Part shown: positions 56,258 to 63,786 of the stretch, piece after piece
How the letters are laid out: every line of letters starts with the position of its first letter
Position numbering within the stretch: the first letter of the stretch is position 1
Source of the DNA: Vibrio cyclitrophicus
GTDB lineage: Bacteria > Pseudomonadota > Gammaproteobacteria > Enterobacterales > Vibrionaceae
DNA length: 64,000 bases
NCBI RefSeq assembly: GCF_024347435.1
Contig: NZ_AP025480.1
Span: forward strand, 2,418,001 to 2,482,000
Direction: 5' to 3'
The notes under the pieces: model-generated
Seen by the model: only the letters and a program-made list of their open reading frames with translations
Database searches by the model: none
What the model was told of the DNA's origin: nothing
Program-made: the position numbers and the translations under genes

Positions 56258-57145
56258 TTGCGCACATTCTTGTACTTTACGTTACTCACTCTCGCCTTTT
56301 CCGCAAAGCAAGCTGTCGCCGAACCTCTTTATTGGCAAGCAAAAAAGGATGATTTGACGCTCACTATCCTAGGATCGATACATGTAGGTAACGAGAGCAT
56401 GTACCCGCTTCCCACACAGATCACTAACACGTTGAAAAAGAGTGACGGGCTAATTGTCGAAACGGATGTCAGAAAGTCAGAGGGCGTTGTATATCCCACG
56501 CCTAAAGTGACTACGAGTGATGTATTAAACGAAGAGCAAGAACAAATGCTGGTCGACATAACAAAGTCATTAGACATGCCAACTCAGCAACTACTTAATG
56601 CCCCACCTTGGGCGACAGCGATATCGATACAAATGCAACAGTTGAAGAATCTTGGCTACGCATCGGCCGGCGGTGTTGATGCTACTTTGGCTTACAAGGC
56701 GACGATTCAAGATGTGCCTGTTATCAGCTTAGAGCCTCTACAATTTCAAATAGATCTAATTTCAGGACAAAAAGATTCTGGTAAAGAATGGTTAACGACT
56801 AGCCTCGAACAATTCGATCATATTGATGACGACACTCACTGCTTAATCGAGAGTTGGAAAGCAGGAGATATAGCGAAACTAGAGCAGTTTGCGAAACTGT
56901 CGGAAATGCCACATGACCTAGAAAAAGCATTCCTAACCGATCGAAATATCGACTGGGCAAACAAGCTCTTCGCTAATGATTGGAAACTGGATTCAAAGGG
57001 ACACTACTTGCTCGTCGTTGGTACTTTACACCTCATCGGAGAAGGCAACCTTTTACAGTTATTAGAAGAGAAAGGTTTCATTGTCACTCAACAATCACAA
57101 AGCCAACAGGCTCAGTGTCAGTTCGAGGTTAACGAAGGCTGCTAG
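56258..57145 (+). CDS. TraB/GumN family protein
   Basis: 295 aa from a TTG start preceded by AAAGGAG. A signal peptide ends KQAVA/EP. The family motifs are at both ends: LTILGSIHVGNESMYPLPTQ (GSxH) and YLLVVGTLHLIGEGNLLQLL (GTLHLxG). Homologues are annotated TraB/GumN or COG3735 and are proposed periplasmic or membrane-linked metallo-proteases, which is unproven. Two Cys near the C-terminus could form a disulfide. Confidence 0.85.
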   Translation: MRTFLYFTLLTLAFSAKQAVAEPLYWQAKKDDLTLTILGSIHVGNESMYPLPTQITNTLKKSDGLIVETDVRKSEGVVYPTPKVTTSDVLNEEQEQMLVDITKSLDMPTQQLLNAPPWATAISIQMQQLKNLGYASAGGVDATLAYKATIQDVPVISLEPLQFQIDLISGQKDSGKEWLTTSLEQFDHIDDDTHCLIESWKAGDIAKLEQFAKLSEMPHDLEKAFLTDRNIDWANKLFANDWKLDSKGHYLLVVGTLHLIGEGNLLQLLEEKGFIVTQQSQSQQAQCQFEVNEGC

Positions 57146-57262
57146 TTATTAAGGGCGTGACCTTTTCCTTATAAAAGCATGTCCTTAATAACAGAATCAT
57201 TACATTTAGTAGCACCATAACGGTGCTATTATCTTTCGCTCTTTATATTCGGTGTTGTTCTC

Positions 57263-57505
57263 ATGAAACGAGTGCTCTTCGCTTTACCTTTAGCCCTCGC
57301 GATCCTGATGCCTACAGCTGCGGCTGCCAAAGAAACTTGTACTATCGAACAATTTCAACCGATAGACATTCAGCCAGATACAAAAGACGGTATGCTAGAT
57401 AAAGAAAGTGGACAGTTTTTGATTAGAGAAACCACCAATGCGATGCGGCACCGTGACGTTCACGACGTCTACGACACGAAACCGTATCGCAAGCCAAATG
57501 AATAG
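57263..57505 (+). CDS. Small secreted protein, 5' part of a probable frameshifted gene
   Basis: 80 aa with a signal peptide (LALAILMPTAAAA/KE) and a mature part of only about 57 residues ending ...YDTKPYRKPNE. The next frame continues at once with a coherent 61-residue stretch that has no signal peptide of its own (57498-57683). Joined, the two would give a normal secreted protein of about 140 aa. The shift lies close to 57495-57505. It may be a real mutation, a sequence error, or overlapping genes with an ATGAATAG junction. Confidence 0.6.
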   Translation: MKRVLFALPLALAILMPTAAAAKETCTIEQFQPIDIQPDTKDGMLDKESGQFLIRETTNAMRHRDVHDVYDTKPYRKPNE

Positions 57506-57683
57506 TAATTTTGAAGCAAGTTTCTACGATGGCCAAACGGGTAACTCTCACTCGGTGACTTTTAACGAAGATGAAGTACAGGCAGGTTACATTCGAATTG
57601 GTCCAAATAACCCTGTTGAAGCGTATGTTTGCTTTGTTACTTCAGAGACACCAATCAAGAGCATCACTTGTGATGTGAAATAG
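57498..57683 (+). CDS. 3' part of the probable frameshifted secreted protein gene
   Basis: 61 aa from the ATG at 57498, in the +1 frame relative to the upstream part and overlapping its stop codon. NFEASFYDGQTGNSHSVTFN, EVQAGYIRIGPNNPVEAYVC, and FVTSETPIKSITCDVK form an ordered beta-rich domain with two Cys, unlike a chance frame. Without its own export signal it would be out of place as a separate protein. The frame is open back to 57438. Confidence 0.5.
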   Translation: MNSNFEASFYDGQTGNSHSVTFNEDEVQAGYIRIGPNNPVEAYVCFVTSETPIKSITCDVK

Positions 57684-57699
57684 AACATTTAAGTGGTTG

Positions 57700-57746
57700 A
57701 AAAAAACAGGGCTAAGGGAAAAATCCGTTTTCCGCATAGCCCTATT
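57700..57746. terminator. Bidirectional terminator between the secreted protein gene and csgG
   Basis: AGGGCTA / TAGCCCT outer stem extended by an inner GGGAAAA/TTTTCC pairing, with a T-run of seven on the minus-strand side. Confidence 0.85.
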
Positions 57747-57765
57747 TTGCTGCTTACTCGGTTTC

Positions 57766-58602
57766 TTATAATATGTCGGCGCTCTCTTCGGAATAACGAG
57801 CAATAATTGGATTTTGTAGTGCATTAGGATCGCCCGGCGACCACATTCCACGCTTCATCCCTTTAACGATCAAGTGGATCACAGCCGCATCTATAGCCGA
57901 CATGACTGCTATGTTAACTGGTTCATTTTGGCTATAACCCATTTCAACTTCGAGTAACTCTTTGTAATCAACGAATCGAAAAGCACCGAAGCCGATTTCA
58001 TGTGAGGAAATGGTTTTGGATGTGGTAACACTCAATAAAACTTGCCCTGTTCTTACATCGACAGCTCTCAAGTTAACGGTGACTTGGTCGGTTCTATACT
58101 GCCCTGAACCACCAATCCCCAAATACTTCGCACCCGCTCCACCTGTAACAATATTAGAGTCATAAGCAACAATTCCGCCTTCAATAACGATATTCGCAGA
58201 GCTCAACGATGTTAAGTCGGCTCCATGATTGTTCACTACCTTATCTTTTTTCTGAGCAGCACGAATGATCTTTCGTTCCGTCAACAAGTTCTGGAGCCCT
58301 TCACGCTCTAGAGGAACAAACCACTGGGAATCTATCAATGCCGTGGTCAGCAAAGACGTTCCACCCTGTGGTACCGCTGTCGAAAAGTTACTGTTTGGCT
58401 GAGGTTTATACTGTCCCGTTTGGTCTCTAAAATCATAAACCGAAACAAGTATTTTACCGCGAGGTAGAGGCAAAGAAACGAGATCCGTATAGGTAGAGCC
58501 TCTCGGCATCAACTTAGGAGTTTCAGACGTCTCTGGTATTTGCATCGAGTAGGTGCATCCTCCTAACACAAAGGTCAGGAAGACGATAATAATCGCTTTC
58601 AT
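57766..58602 (-). CDS. csgG: CsgG, curli secretion pore lipoprotein
   Basis: 278 aa with lipobox FVLGGC (Cys16). The CsgG core is clear: RGKILVSVYDFRDQTGQYKP, SLLTTALIDSQWFVPLEREG, LQNLLTERKIIRAAQ, and a transmembrane-strand part around IVAYDSNIVTGGAGAKYLGI. Nonameric CsgG forms the outer-membrane channel for curli subunits. It is the last gene of csgE-csgF-csgG, 16 bp after csgF. Confidence 0.95.
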   Translation of the reverse strand: MKAIIIVFLTFVLGGCTYSMQIPETSETPKLMPRGSTYTDLVSLPLPRGKILVSVYDFRDQTGQYKPQPNSNFSTAVPQGGTSLLTTALIDSQWFVPLEREGLQNLLTERKIIRAAQKKDKVVNNHGADLTSLSSANIVIEGGIVAYDSNIVTGGAGAKYLGIGGSGQYRTDQVTVNLRAVDVRTGQVLLSVTTSKTISSHEIGFGAFRFVDYKELLEVEMGYSQNEPVNIAVMSAIDAAVIHLIVKGMKRGMWSPGDPNALQNPIIARYSEESADIL

Positions 58603-58618
58603 AACACAATCCTTGTGA

Positions 58619-59029
58619 TTAGAGGTCTGGATTTAATCCCGAAACGCTGATTTCGGTCGATTCTCCAGTCGCTTTATCGACAATTTGAACTAATAACGTT
58701 CCCGAATCATCAACAATATTGAGATAAAAATCATCCGTCTCTAACTGCCCTGTATTTCCGTTACCTACATCAGCAAGCAACTGGCTTATCAAACGAGACT
58801 CTAAACTAGACGCTAAACGATCTAAGGCTGATTCTTGCTCATCAAAGATATCCCTTGCACTTGGGTCTTCATAATCATTGATAGCATTAGCATGATTAAA
58901 AAGGTGAGAACTGTTTAGTGCATTTCCACCAAAGCTTGGGTTTACGGGTGTATAAACTAACTCGCTGGCATTAGCCGTAGGTACAACAAGTAGCGCTATT
59001 AATGTTGTCCTTACAAATGATTTCGACAT
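58619..59029 (-). CDS. csgF: CsgF, curli nucleation and anchoring factor
   Basis: 136 aa from MSKSFVRTTLIALLVV, preceded by AAGGAGCCAAGG. The frame is open eight codons further up. The signal peptide ends ANA/SELVYTPVNPSFGG; this NPxFGGNALN stretch is the CsgG-binding neck peptide. The C-terminal part (ETDDFYLNIVDDSGTLLVQI, ATGESTEISV) is the usual CsgF end. It lies on the cell surface at the CsgG pore and helps CsgB start fibres. Confidence 0.94.
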   Translation of the reverse strand: MSKSFVRTTLIALLVVPTANASELVYTPVNPSFGGNALNSSHLFNHANAINDYEDPSARDIFDEQESALDRLASSLESRLISQLLADVGNGNTGQLETDDFYLNIVDDSGTLLVQIVDKATGESTEISVSGLNPDL

Positions 59030-59039
59030 CCTTGGCTCC

Positions 59040-59516
59040 TTAAAATTCATCATGGTCTAGGTCATAAGTGTCCTGAAAAAGTCTCTCTGCTTGCCATCTG
59101 ATGATGTAATTACCGACCACTCTTGTTGCATCAGCAGCACGCTCTTTCGCTTGTCTACGACCTGGGGACAACGCCGTGCGGAATATCGGTTTTCTAGAGT
59201 GTTGAACCTCTATGATGCTCCCGGATAACGCCGTTGGCCTTTCTTTTACCGTCAAATTTTCCTTAAGGTTTGGGTAGTTTTCATTGAGCGACTGTGAAAA
59301 GAAGAAATAAAAATCCTCCCCCAAACGCGTAATCGTTCTATCCACTATGATCCCATCGACTTCACTGAAGTCATTAAATTTTTCCTTAAGGTTATTCGTT
59401 GAATCCTCAAGTTTGGTTCCGTTTTCCAAAGGAGCGCTATTTTCAAGACCATGACTCTTTTCGCCCGCATGAATAGCAAAGGTGAACAAAGAAACTGTAA
59501 GCAGCTTGATTTTCAT
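59040..59516 (-). CDS. csgE: CsgE, curli secretion specificity factor
   Basis: 158 aa from MKIKLLTVSLFTFAIHA, supported by GGGAGCCAAT before the ATG; the frame extends 24 codons further. The mature protein has a 45-residue Asn/Glu-rich N-terminal stretch, longer than in E. coli, and then the CsgE core: VDGIIVDRTITRLGEDFYFF, LTVKERPTALSGSIIEV, LSPGRRQAKERAADATRVV. CsgE caps the periplasmic side of CsgG. First gene of the csgEFG unit. Confidence 0.92.
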   Translation of the reverse strand: MKIKLLTVSLFTFAIHAGEKSHGLENSAPLENGTKLEDSTNNLKEKFNDFSEVDGIIVDRTITRLGEDFYFFFSQSLNENYPNLKENLTVKERPTALSGSIIEVQHSRKPIFRTALSPGRRQAKERAADATRVVGNYIIRWQAERLFQDTYDLDHDEF

Positions 59517-59830
59517 ATTGGCTCCCATTCGAAGTCCATTTACAAAATGAGAATGCGATTCGCTGAATCTGGATAAAGCGTAATTCATGCTTACAGTGGC
59601 ATATATAAACTTTCGAATTAATTAGAGGGAATATTAAACAAACTAAGGTTGGCAGGCGTCAGTTAAATACTAATTCAATTTTTTATATGCAATAAAATAT
59701 TTTCAACTTTAAGTTTATAGCGGCCACTAAATCGAGAGCCTAGGATTTCGATAAAGCAAAGGGTTACTCACTTCTCTACGCTTTTTATTATCGTAGAGAT
59801 CATAATCACAAACACTTTAAGGCAAAGATA
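59517..59830. other. csgE-csgB divergent regulatory region
   Basis: 314 bp, very AT-rich. It carries both curli promoters, presumably with CsgD sites, and an 8-bp inverted repeat at 59773-59799. No gene was found. Confidence 0.65.
59773..59799. promoter_or_regulatory. Inverted repeat upstream of csgB
   Basis: TCTCTACG and its exact complement CGTAGAGA are separated by 11 nt, ending 31 bp before the csgB start. It may be an operator or a 5' UTR hairpin. Confidence 0.4.
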
Positions 59831-60442
59831 ATGGTCATTGGGAAAGCATCACTTATTGGCTTTACTTGTTTATATTTATCAATAGGTAGTTTTAACAGTG
59901 CTATCGCTTCTGACTTGGAGGGAAGCTTTTTACACAATGTAAATCAGGATGTCGTTGATGAATTTAATGATTTAGATTTAATTTCATCATGGGATTTGGA
60001 TAACTACTCAGAAATAGATATATCCAATGCTTCTGATTCAATTGCGATTATTAGACAGAATAGTGCGGGAGTATCCGCAAATAATAAAGCAAAAATAAAA
60101 CAGAGTGGTAATTCTAACTCGGCTTATATTAAACAAACTGGAAGCAATAATATCGCATTTGTAAATCAGTACGGGGCAAACAACACAGCAGCTATTGGAC
60201 AGCTTGGAGTAAATTCTGAAGCACTTATTTCTCAAGAAGGAAATAACAATTTGGCTGTTATTGGGCAAGCAAATTTCTCTCGACAGAGCAGCCAGCTAAG
60301 CATTGATCAAAAAGGCAATGGCAATACAGCATATTTGGCTGGTTCTGGAAGAAGTAATTTAGGGATTTCTCAAGACGGCAATGACTTTGCTTTAGTGAAA
60401 GCGTCTAGCTCAATGAGAATCTACATCAATCAAGCAAATTAG
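59831..60442 (+). CDS. csgB: CsgB, curli nucleator
   Basis: 203 aa with a signal peptide (ending NSAIA/SD). From about residue 70 it has six or more curlin repeats of the type (S/A)xIxQxGxxNxAxIxQ: AKIKQSGNSNSAYIKQTG, NNIAFVNQYGANNTAAIGQ, SEALISQEGNNNLAVIGQ, and later ones that are less regular. The C-terminal repeat is charged (SSMRIYINQAN), as in nucleators. It begins the amyloid fibre at the surface. AAGGCAAAGATA precedes the ATG. Confidence 0.92.
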   Translation: MVIGKASLIGFTCLYLSIGSFNSAIASDLEGSFLHNVNQDVVDEFNDLDLISSWDLDNYSEIDISNASDSIAIIRQNSAGVSANNKAKIKQSGNSNSAYIKQTGSNNIAFVNQYGANNTAAIGQLGVNSEALISQEGNNNLAVIGQANFSRQSSQLSIDQKGNGNTAYLAGSGRSNLGISQDGNDFALVKASSSMRIYINQAN

Positions 60443-60524
60443 CGCGCAGTATGGAAGCTTGATTCAAAATCACTTCTCTTGAAGTGGTACATAGTCGACA
60501 TGGAAATCTATAAGGATACAACTT

Positions 60525-61397
60525 ATGAAACTTACACAAATTGGAATTATAGTCGGTGCCATTATTGGTTTAAATGTAGCTCACGCAGATCCACTACCTG
60601 CACCGTACCCAGCGATGGCTCCAGGAACAGGTGTGATTGAAGGCACAACAGATCTGGGTGTTGATGCAGCTCTTACGGCCGCAGCTGGTGGGGTAACGAT
60701 ACCAACAGCGAGTGATAACACAGCACTTTGGCAAATGGGTAATGGTGACAGAGCTAATGTAACTATTAATCAAAATACAGCGGGCACTATAGACGGCCAT
60801 ACAGCATTGGTAGATACTGACGCGAGCTACAGATCTGATGTTGTGGTTGAGCAGAGTGGTAACCTCAACGAAGCTCATGTACAACTTAGAGGCATCCACA
60901 ACAATGCACTTATTGACCAAAATGGTGTATCCAACCAAGCGAGAGTTCAAGTCGAACAATATGGCCATTTCAACGATTTACGTGTTACACAAATGGGCGA
61001 TAACAATATCTCGGTAACAGCAGCTCTTGGTGGAGCAGATAGCAACAGAGCAGAAACTACTATTTACGGCGACTCGAACAAGACTTATACAGAGTTCAGT
61101 AACTATGACGTTGACTATAATAACGTTGAAATTGACATCAGTGGCGATGACAACTATGTCCAAACTATCGTTAACAATAGTGTCGGCGGTGGTGATTGGA
61201 ATGATACAGATATTGACTTAGTGAACAGTGATAGAAATAGAGTATTCATTCTACAAACAGGTTCTTATTCTGACGCCGTCGTTCAACTGCAAAACAGTAA
61301 CATGAACCAATTTTCAATAGAACAAACATCACATGATAGCGCTGTCGTATTAGGTAATGGTGCTTACGGTAACATTGGTAGCATTTACCAAAATTAA
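60525..61397 (+). CDS. csgA: CsgA-like major curlin
   Basis: 290 aa, about twice the length of E. coli CsgA. The signal peptide ends NVAHA/DPLP. A Pro/Ala/Gly-rich segment (about 22-65) is followed by curlin-type repeats such as VVVEQSGNLNEAHVQLRG, NNALIDQNGVSNQARVQVEQ, and, at the end, VFILQTGSYSDAVVQLQN and QFSIEQTSHDSAVVLGNG. Between them (about 165-235) lies an Asp/Asn-rich stretch where the repeats lose their Gln ladder. AAGGA precedes the ATG, 82 bp after csgB. It should be the main fibre subunit. Confidence 0.88.
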   Translation: MKLTQIGIIVGAIIGLNVAHADPLPAPYPAMAPGTGVIEGTTDLGVDAALTAAAGGVTIPTASDNTALWQMGNGDRANVTINQNTAGTIDGHTALVDTDASYRSDVVVEQSGNLNEAHVQLRGIHNNALIDQNGVSNQARVQVEQYGHFNDLRVTQMGDNNISVTAALGGADSNRAETTIYGDSNKTYTEFSNYDVDYNNVEIDISGDDNYVQTIVNNSVGGGDWNDTDIDLVNSDRNRVFILQTGSYSDAVVQLQNSNMNQFSIEQTSHDSAVVLGNGAYGNIGSIYQN

Positions 61398-61398
61398 T

Positions 61399-61728
61399 AT
61401 GATTATAGATGCACATACAAAAACGGCGCTAGTCGCCGTTTTATTTATTATAACTTCTTTAAATAGCTTCGCTTCAGATTTAAAGTCGGTACAGTGCCTG
61501 ATAGAAAACCAAAACATTATACTGACCTTTGATAACGATATGATGTCATCATTCCAATTGAGTACAAAAACTGACTCTAAATTTAGTCAGAATACAAACA
61601 GCGGCACAACGAAGTTAACTCTTAATATAAATCAATTCCCTGCAGTGATAAATATTAGCCCCGCCAACAAAGCTTTGGTAATTACCTCCACCTGTACGAT
61701 AAAACCATTAAGACAAAAAATGAATTAA
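61399..61728 (+). CDS. CsgC/CsgH-like periplasmic curli protein
   Basis: 109 aa from the ATG at 61399, one base after the csgA stop; an earlier ATG (61357) is inside csgA. The signal peptide ends NSFA/SDLKSV. The mature part is a small beta-rich domain with two Cys (SVQCLIENQN; ITSTCTIKP), the size of CsgC/CsgH chaperones that stop curlin aggregating in the periplasm. The assignment rests on position, size and export signal, as sequence match to E. coli CsgC is weak. Confidence 0.75.
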   Translation: MIIDAHTKTALVAVLFIITSLNSFASDLKSVQCLIENQNIILTFDNDMMSSFQLSTKTDSKFSQNTNSGTTKLTLNINQFPAVINISPANKALVITSTCTIKPLRQKMN

Positions 61729-61900
61729 TCGCCACCTATTTTAACCAGATTTTTAGCCAAGTAACATTTACCCCTACCGATACCATAAAATAGACCATAT
61801 ATTTTATGAATAATTTAACGCGATAATTCGCGAAAAAATCAATGTGTGCTATAAACTATGTAATCTAACAAAAATAATGAGTTACTAAAAGGAGTCACGC

Positions 61901-62569
61901 ATGGCTAAGCCGGAGGTTCATAACGCCATTTTACTTGCGGAGAACAATTTACAATCAATCCTGCTTAAAGAGTCTATAGAGCAAAAAGTGAATCTAAACA
62001 TTAAACTCATATCACCAGAAAGACTTAGTGTTAACTCACTACAAAACCAAAATTTAGAGTTGATTATTATTGATTTCCCTATAATGAGTAAACAATGTAT
62101 AGAAAGATACCAAGAGCTTAGAGATAGCGTAGAAAGTGACGTCCATGAAGTGTTGCTCAACACCCCACATGATTTCCCTCATTCTGAAATGCTGAAATGG
62201 CAATATTTGGTTGGTATTTTTTATGCGTCTGACACCCTTGAAAAACTGGTGACTGGATTTAACTGTATTTTACAAGGTGAGATGTGGATGAGTAGGAAGT
62301 TAATCTACCAATACATTAGCTTTTATAGAGAAAGACAATGTGCGAAGACAAGCCCTCGTTACTTGAAACTGACTAAACGTGAACAGCAAATAATAAAATT
62401 ATTGGGAGACGGAGCTTCAAATACTCAAATTGCAGACACACTCTACGTTAGTGAGAATACGGTTAAAGCACACCTCCACAATACGTTTAAAAAAATAAAA
62501 GTGAAGAACCGTTTACAAGCTTTGCTTTGGGTCAAAAACAATATTGCAACTAGCGAGTTCGTTCAATAA
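61901..62569 (+). CDS. csgD: CsgD-like LuxR-family regulator
   Basis: 222 aa. The N-terminal 150 residues form a receiver-like domain without a normal phospho-acceptor pattern (LELIIIDFPIMSKQ). The C-terminal LuxR helix-turn-helix reads LTKREQQIIKLLGDGASNTQ, then IADTLYVSENTVKAHLHNTF. AAAGGAG lies 7 bp before the ATG. It is the size and layout of CsgD, the curli activator. Here it sits downstream of csgBA rather than heading csgDEFG as in E. coli. Confidence 0.9.
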   Translation: MAKPEVHNAILLAENNLQSILLKESIEQKVNLNIKLISPERLSVNSLQNQNLELIIIDFPIMSKQCIERYQELRDSVESDVHEVLLNTPHDFPHSEMLKWQYLVGIFYASDTLEKLVTGFNCILQGEMWMSRKLIYQYISFYRERQCAKTSPRYLKLTKREQQIIKLLGDGASNTQIADTLYVSENTVKAHLHNTFKKIKVKNRLQALLWVKNNIATSEFVQ

Positions 62570-62724
62570 TCCGTTTTTTTAATATCACCTTTTGACTTGT
62601 CACTTGACAATTTGAACCGATCTTATCAATCCCTTGATATGTTCTCTTTCACCAAAGCATAGATACGATTAGGCTGACATCCAAGACCCTACATTATCAA
62701 CTCCGCACCTTAAGACCTAAAATA

Positions 62725-62768
62725 CAAAAAAGCCGTAGCACCTTCTATTACAGAGAGTGCAACGACTT
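62725..62768 (-). terminator. Terminator-like hairpin left of the tRNA region
   Basis: Read leftward: AAAGTCGTTGCAC and GTGCTACGGCTTT form an imperfect stem followed by a T-run (CTTTTTTG). It probably ended the original tRNA transcript. Confidence 0.6.
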
Positions 62769-62775
62769 TCTTTTA

Positions 62776-62912
62776 TGTGGGCGATAAAGAGATTATTCTG
62801 AACATCAGGCTAACCCTGCTTAGGTTCAAATCCTATTTTCAACACCCTGAAACGACGAAAGCTAGCTCAATGAGTAAGCTTTCTAAATGTGGTCGGTGAA
62901 GCAGGGATTCGA
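62776..62912 (-). repeat. Diverged copy of the tRNA-Pro 3' end and flank
   Basis: This block matches 63031-63164 closely, including TCTAAATGTGGTCGGTGAAG and the T-arm sequence GATTCGA. Past that point the tRNA sequence is lost. Confidence 0.75.
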
Positions 62913-62975
62913 CGCGGCTGGGCTTCCATCGGACTGGCGCACCAGCCCCCACCCTCAGATCCCAAGTCGAATCGA
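62893..62975 (-). pseudogene. Remnant of a tRNA-Pro gene
   Basis: On the minus strand, only the T-arm and acceptor end (CGAATCCCTGCTTCACCGACCA in two parts: CGAATCCCTG and CTTCACCGACCA) survive. The anticodon and D-arm are replaced by a GC-rich hairpin-forming stretch (CTGGTGCGCCAG). It cannot fold as a working tRNA. Confidence 0.55.
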
Positions 62976-63030
62976 AACAAAAGGGTTAAATGCAAAGAAG
63001 CCGTAATATTTCTGTTAAGGCTTTCTTTAA

Positions 63031-63142
63031 TGTGACGGTGAAGAGCTTATTTTGAACATCAGACGAACCCCACTTAGGTTCAAACCCATTTCCAATGCTC
63101 TGAAACGACGAAAGCCTGCTCAATGAGCAGGCTTTCTAAATG

Positions 63143-63164
<22 letters not shown>
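63031..63164 (-). repeat. Intact copy of the tRNA-Pro 3' end and flank
   Basis: The partner of the block at 62776-62912, here joined to a complete tRNA gene. Confidence 0.75.
63111..63135 (-). terminator. Hairpin directly after tRNA-Pro
   Basis: A perfect 10-bp stem AAAGCCTGCT / AGCAGGCTTT with a 5-nt loop, 8 bp after the tRNA CCA end. The T-run is short. Confidence 0.6.
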
Positions 63165-63219
<55 letters not shown>

Positions 63220-63474
63220 AGATATCTAACGGGCTGTTTGCCTGTCGATGAAGCGTATAATACGGATTCTGAATTTATGCGCAAGAGCTTTTTTCACTCT
63301 TTTTTACAATATCGAATCGTTCGAACAAAAGACGTACAACTCCAATGCCAATGTGACGAAAAACACACAGTTGCCAACAAGTATTTAACTTATGAAACAG
63401 GATTGATCCAGATCAGTAAATTGATAACACCAGTTAATACACTAAGCCGTGTCATATAACTTTGAGGTATACAC

Positions 63475-63615
63475 ATGGACTTTTGGCTAGAACTCCTATT
63501 TGGTAATGCAGTGGGACTATCTTCAATGATAGTAATATTCGGGGCTCTAGGTCTCATGATGTTCTATGGAGGCTTCTTCATCTACAAAGTTATGACCGAA
63601 AAATCTCCTCACTAG
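63475..63615 (+). CDS. Small DUF3149-type membrane protein
   Basis: 46 aa: a short start (MDFWLELLFGNAVGLSSM), one transmembrane helix (about 17-38, MIVIFGALGLMMFYGGFFIY), and a basic tail KVMTEKSPH. The ATG has TTTGAGGTATACAC upstream, a usable ribosome-binding site. The size and sequence fit the DUF3149 family, found near this spot in Vibrio genomes. Function unknown. Confidence 0.82.
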   Translation: MDFWLELLFGNAVGLSSMIVIFGALGLMMFYGGFFIYKVMTEKSPH

Positions 63616-63684
63616 AATCGCTCAGCCTGGATCATTTACTTTTAAGTATCATTTTCTTGATAAATAAATGTTAAAACGCTTTGC

Positions 63685-63720
63685 ACCGGAGTAGATATCT
63701 CTTGCCTGCTCCGGTTTTTT
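63685..63720 (+). terminator. Terminator of the DUF3149 gene
   Basis: ACCGGAG / CTCCGGT stem with a 17-nt loop, followed by TTTTTT. Confidence 0.85.
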
Positions 63721-63786
63721 CATTTTCAAACCCTGTCTCAACTTAGGTATACTTACCCTATCCTTCTCCAACTTGAGATGAACACT

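Larger units (their letters stand above)
62570..63142. other. Region with decayed tRNA duplicate and spacer repeats
   Basis: 573 bp without coding capacity. It holds two related blocks (62776-62912 and 63031-63164) that repeat the tRNA-Pro 3' end and its downstream spacer, with terminator-like hairpins at 62725-62768, 62994-63025 and 63111-63135. Confidence 0.7.
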
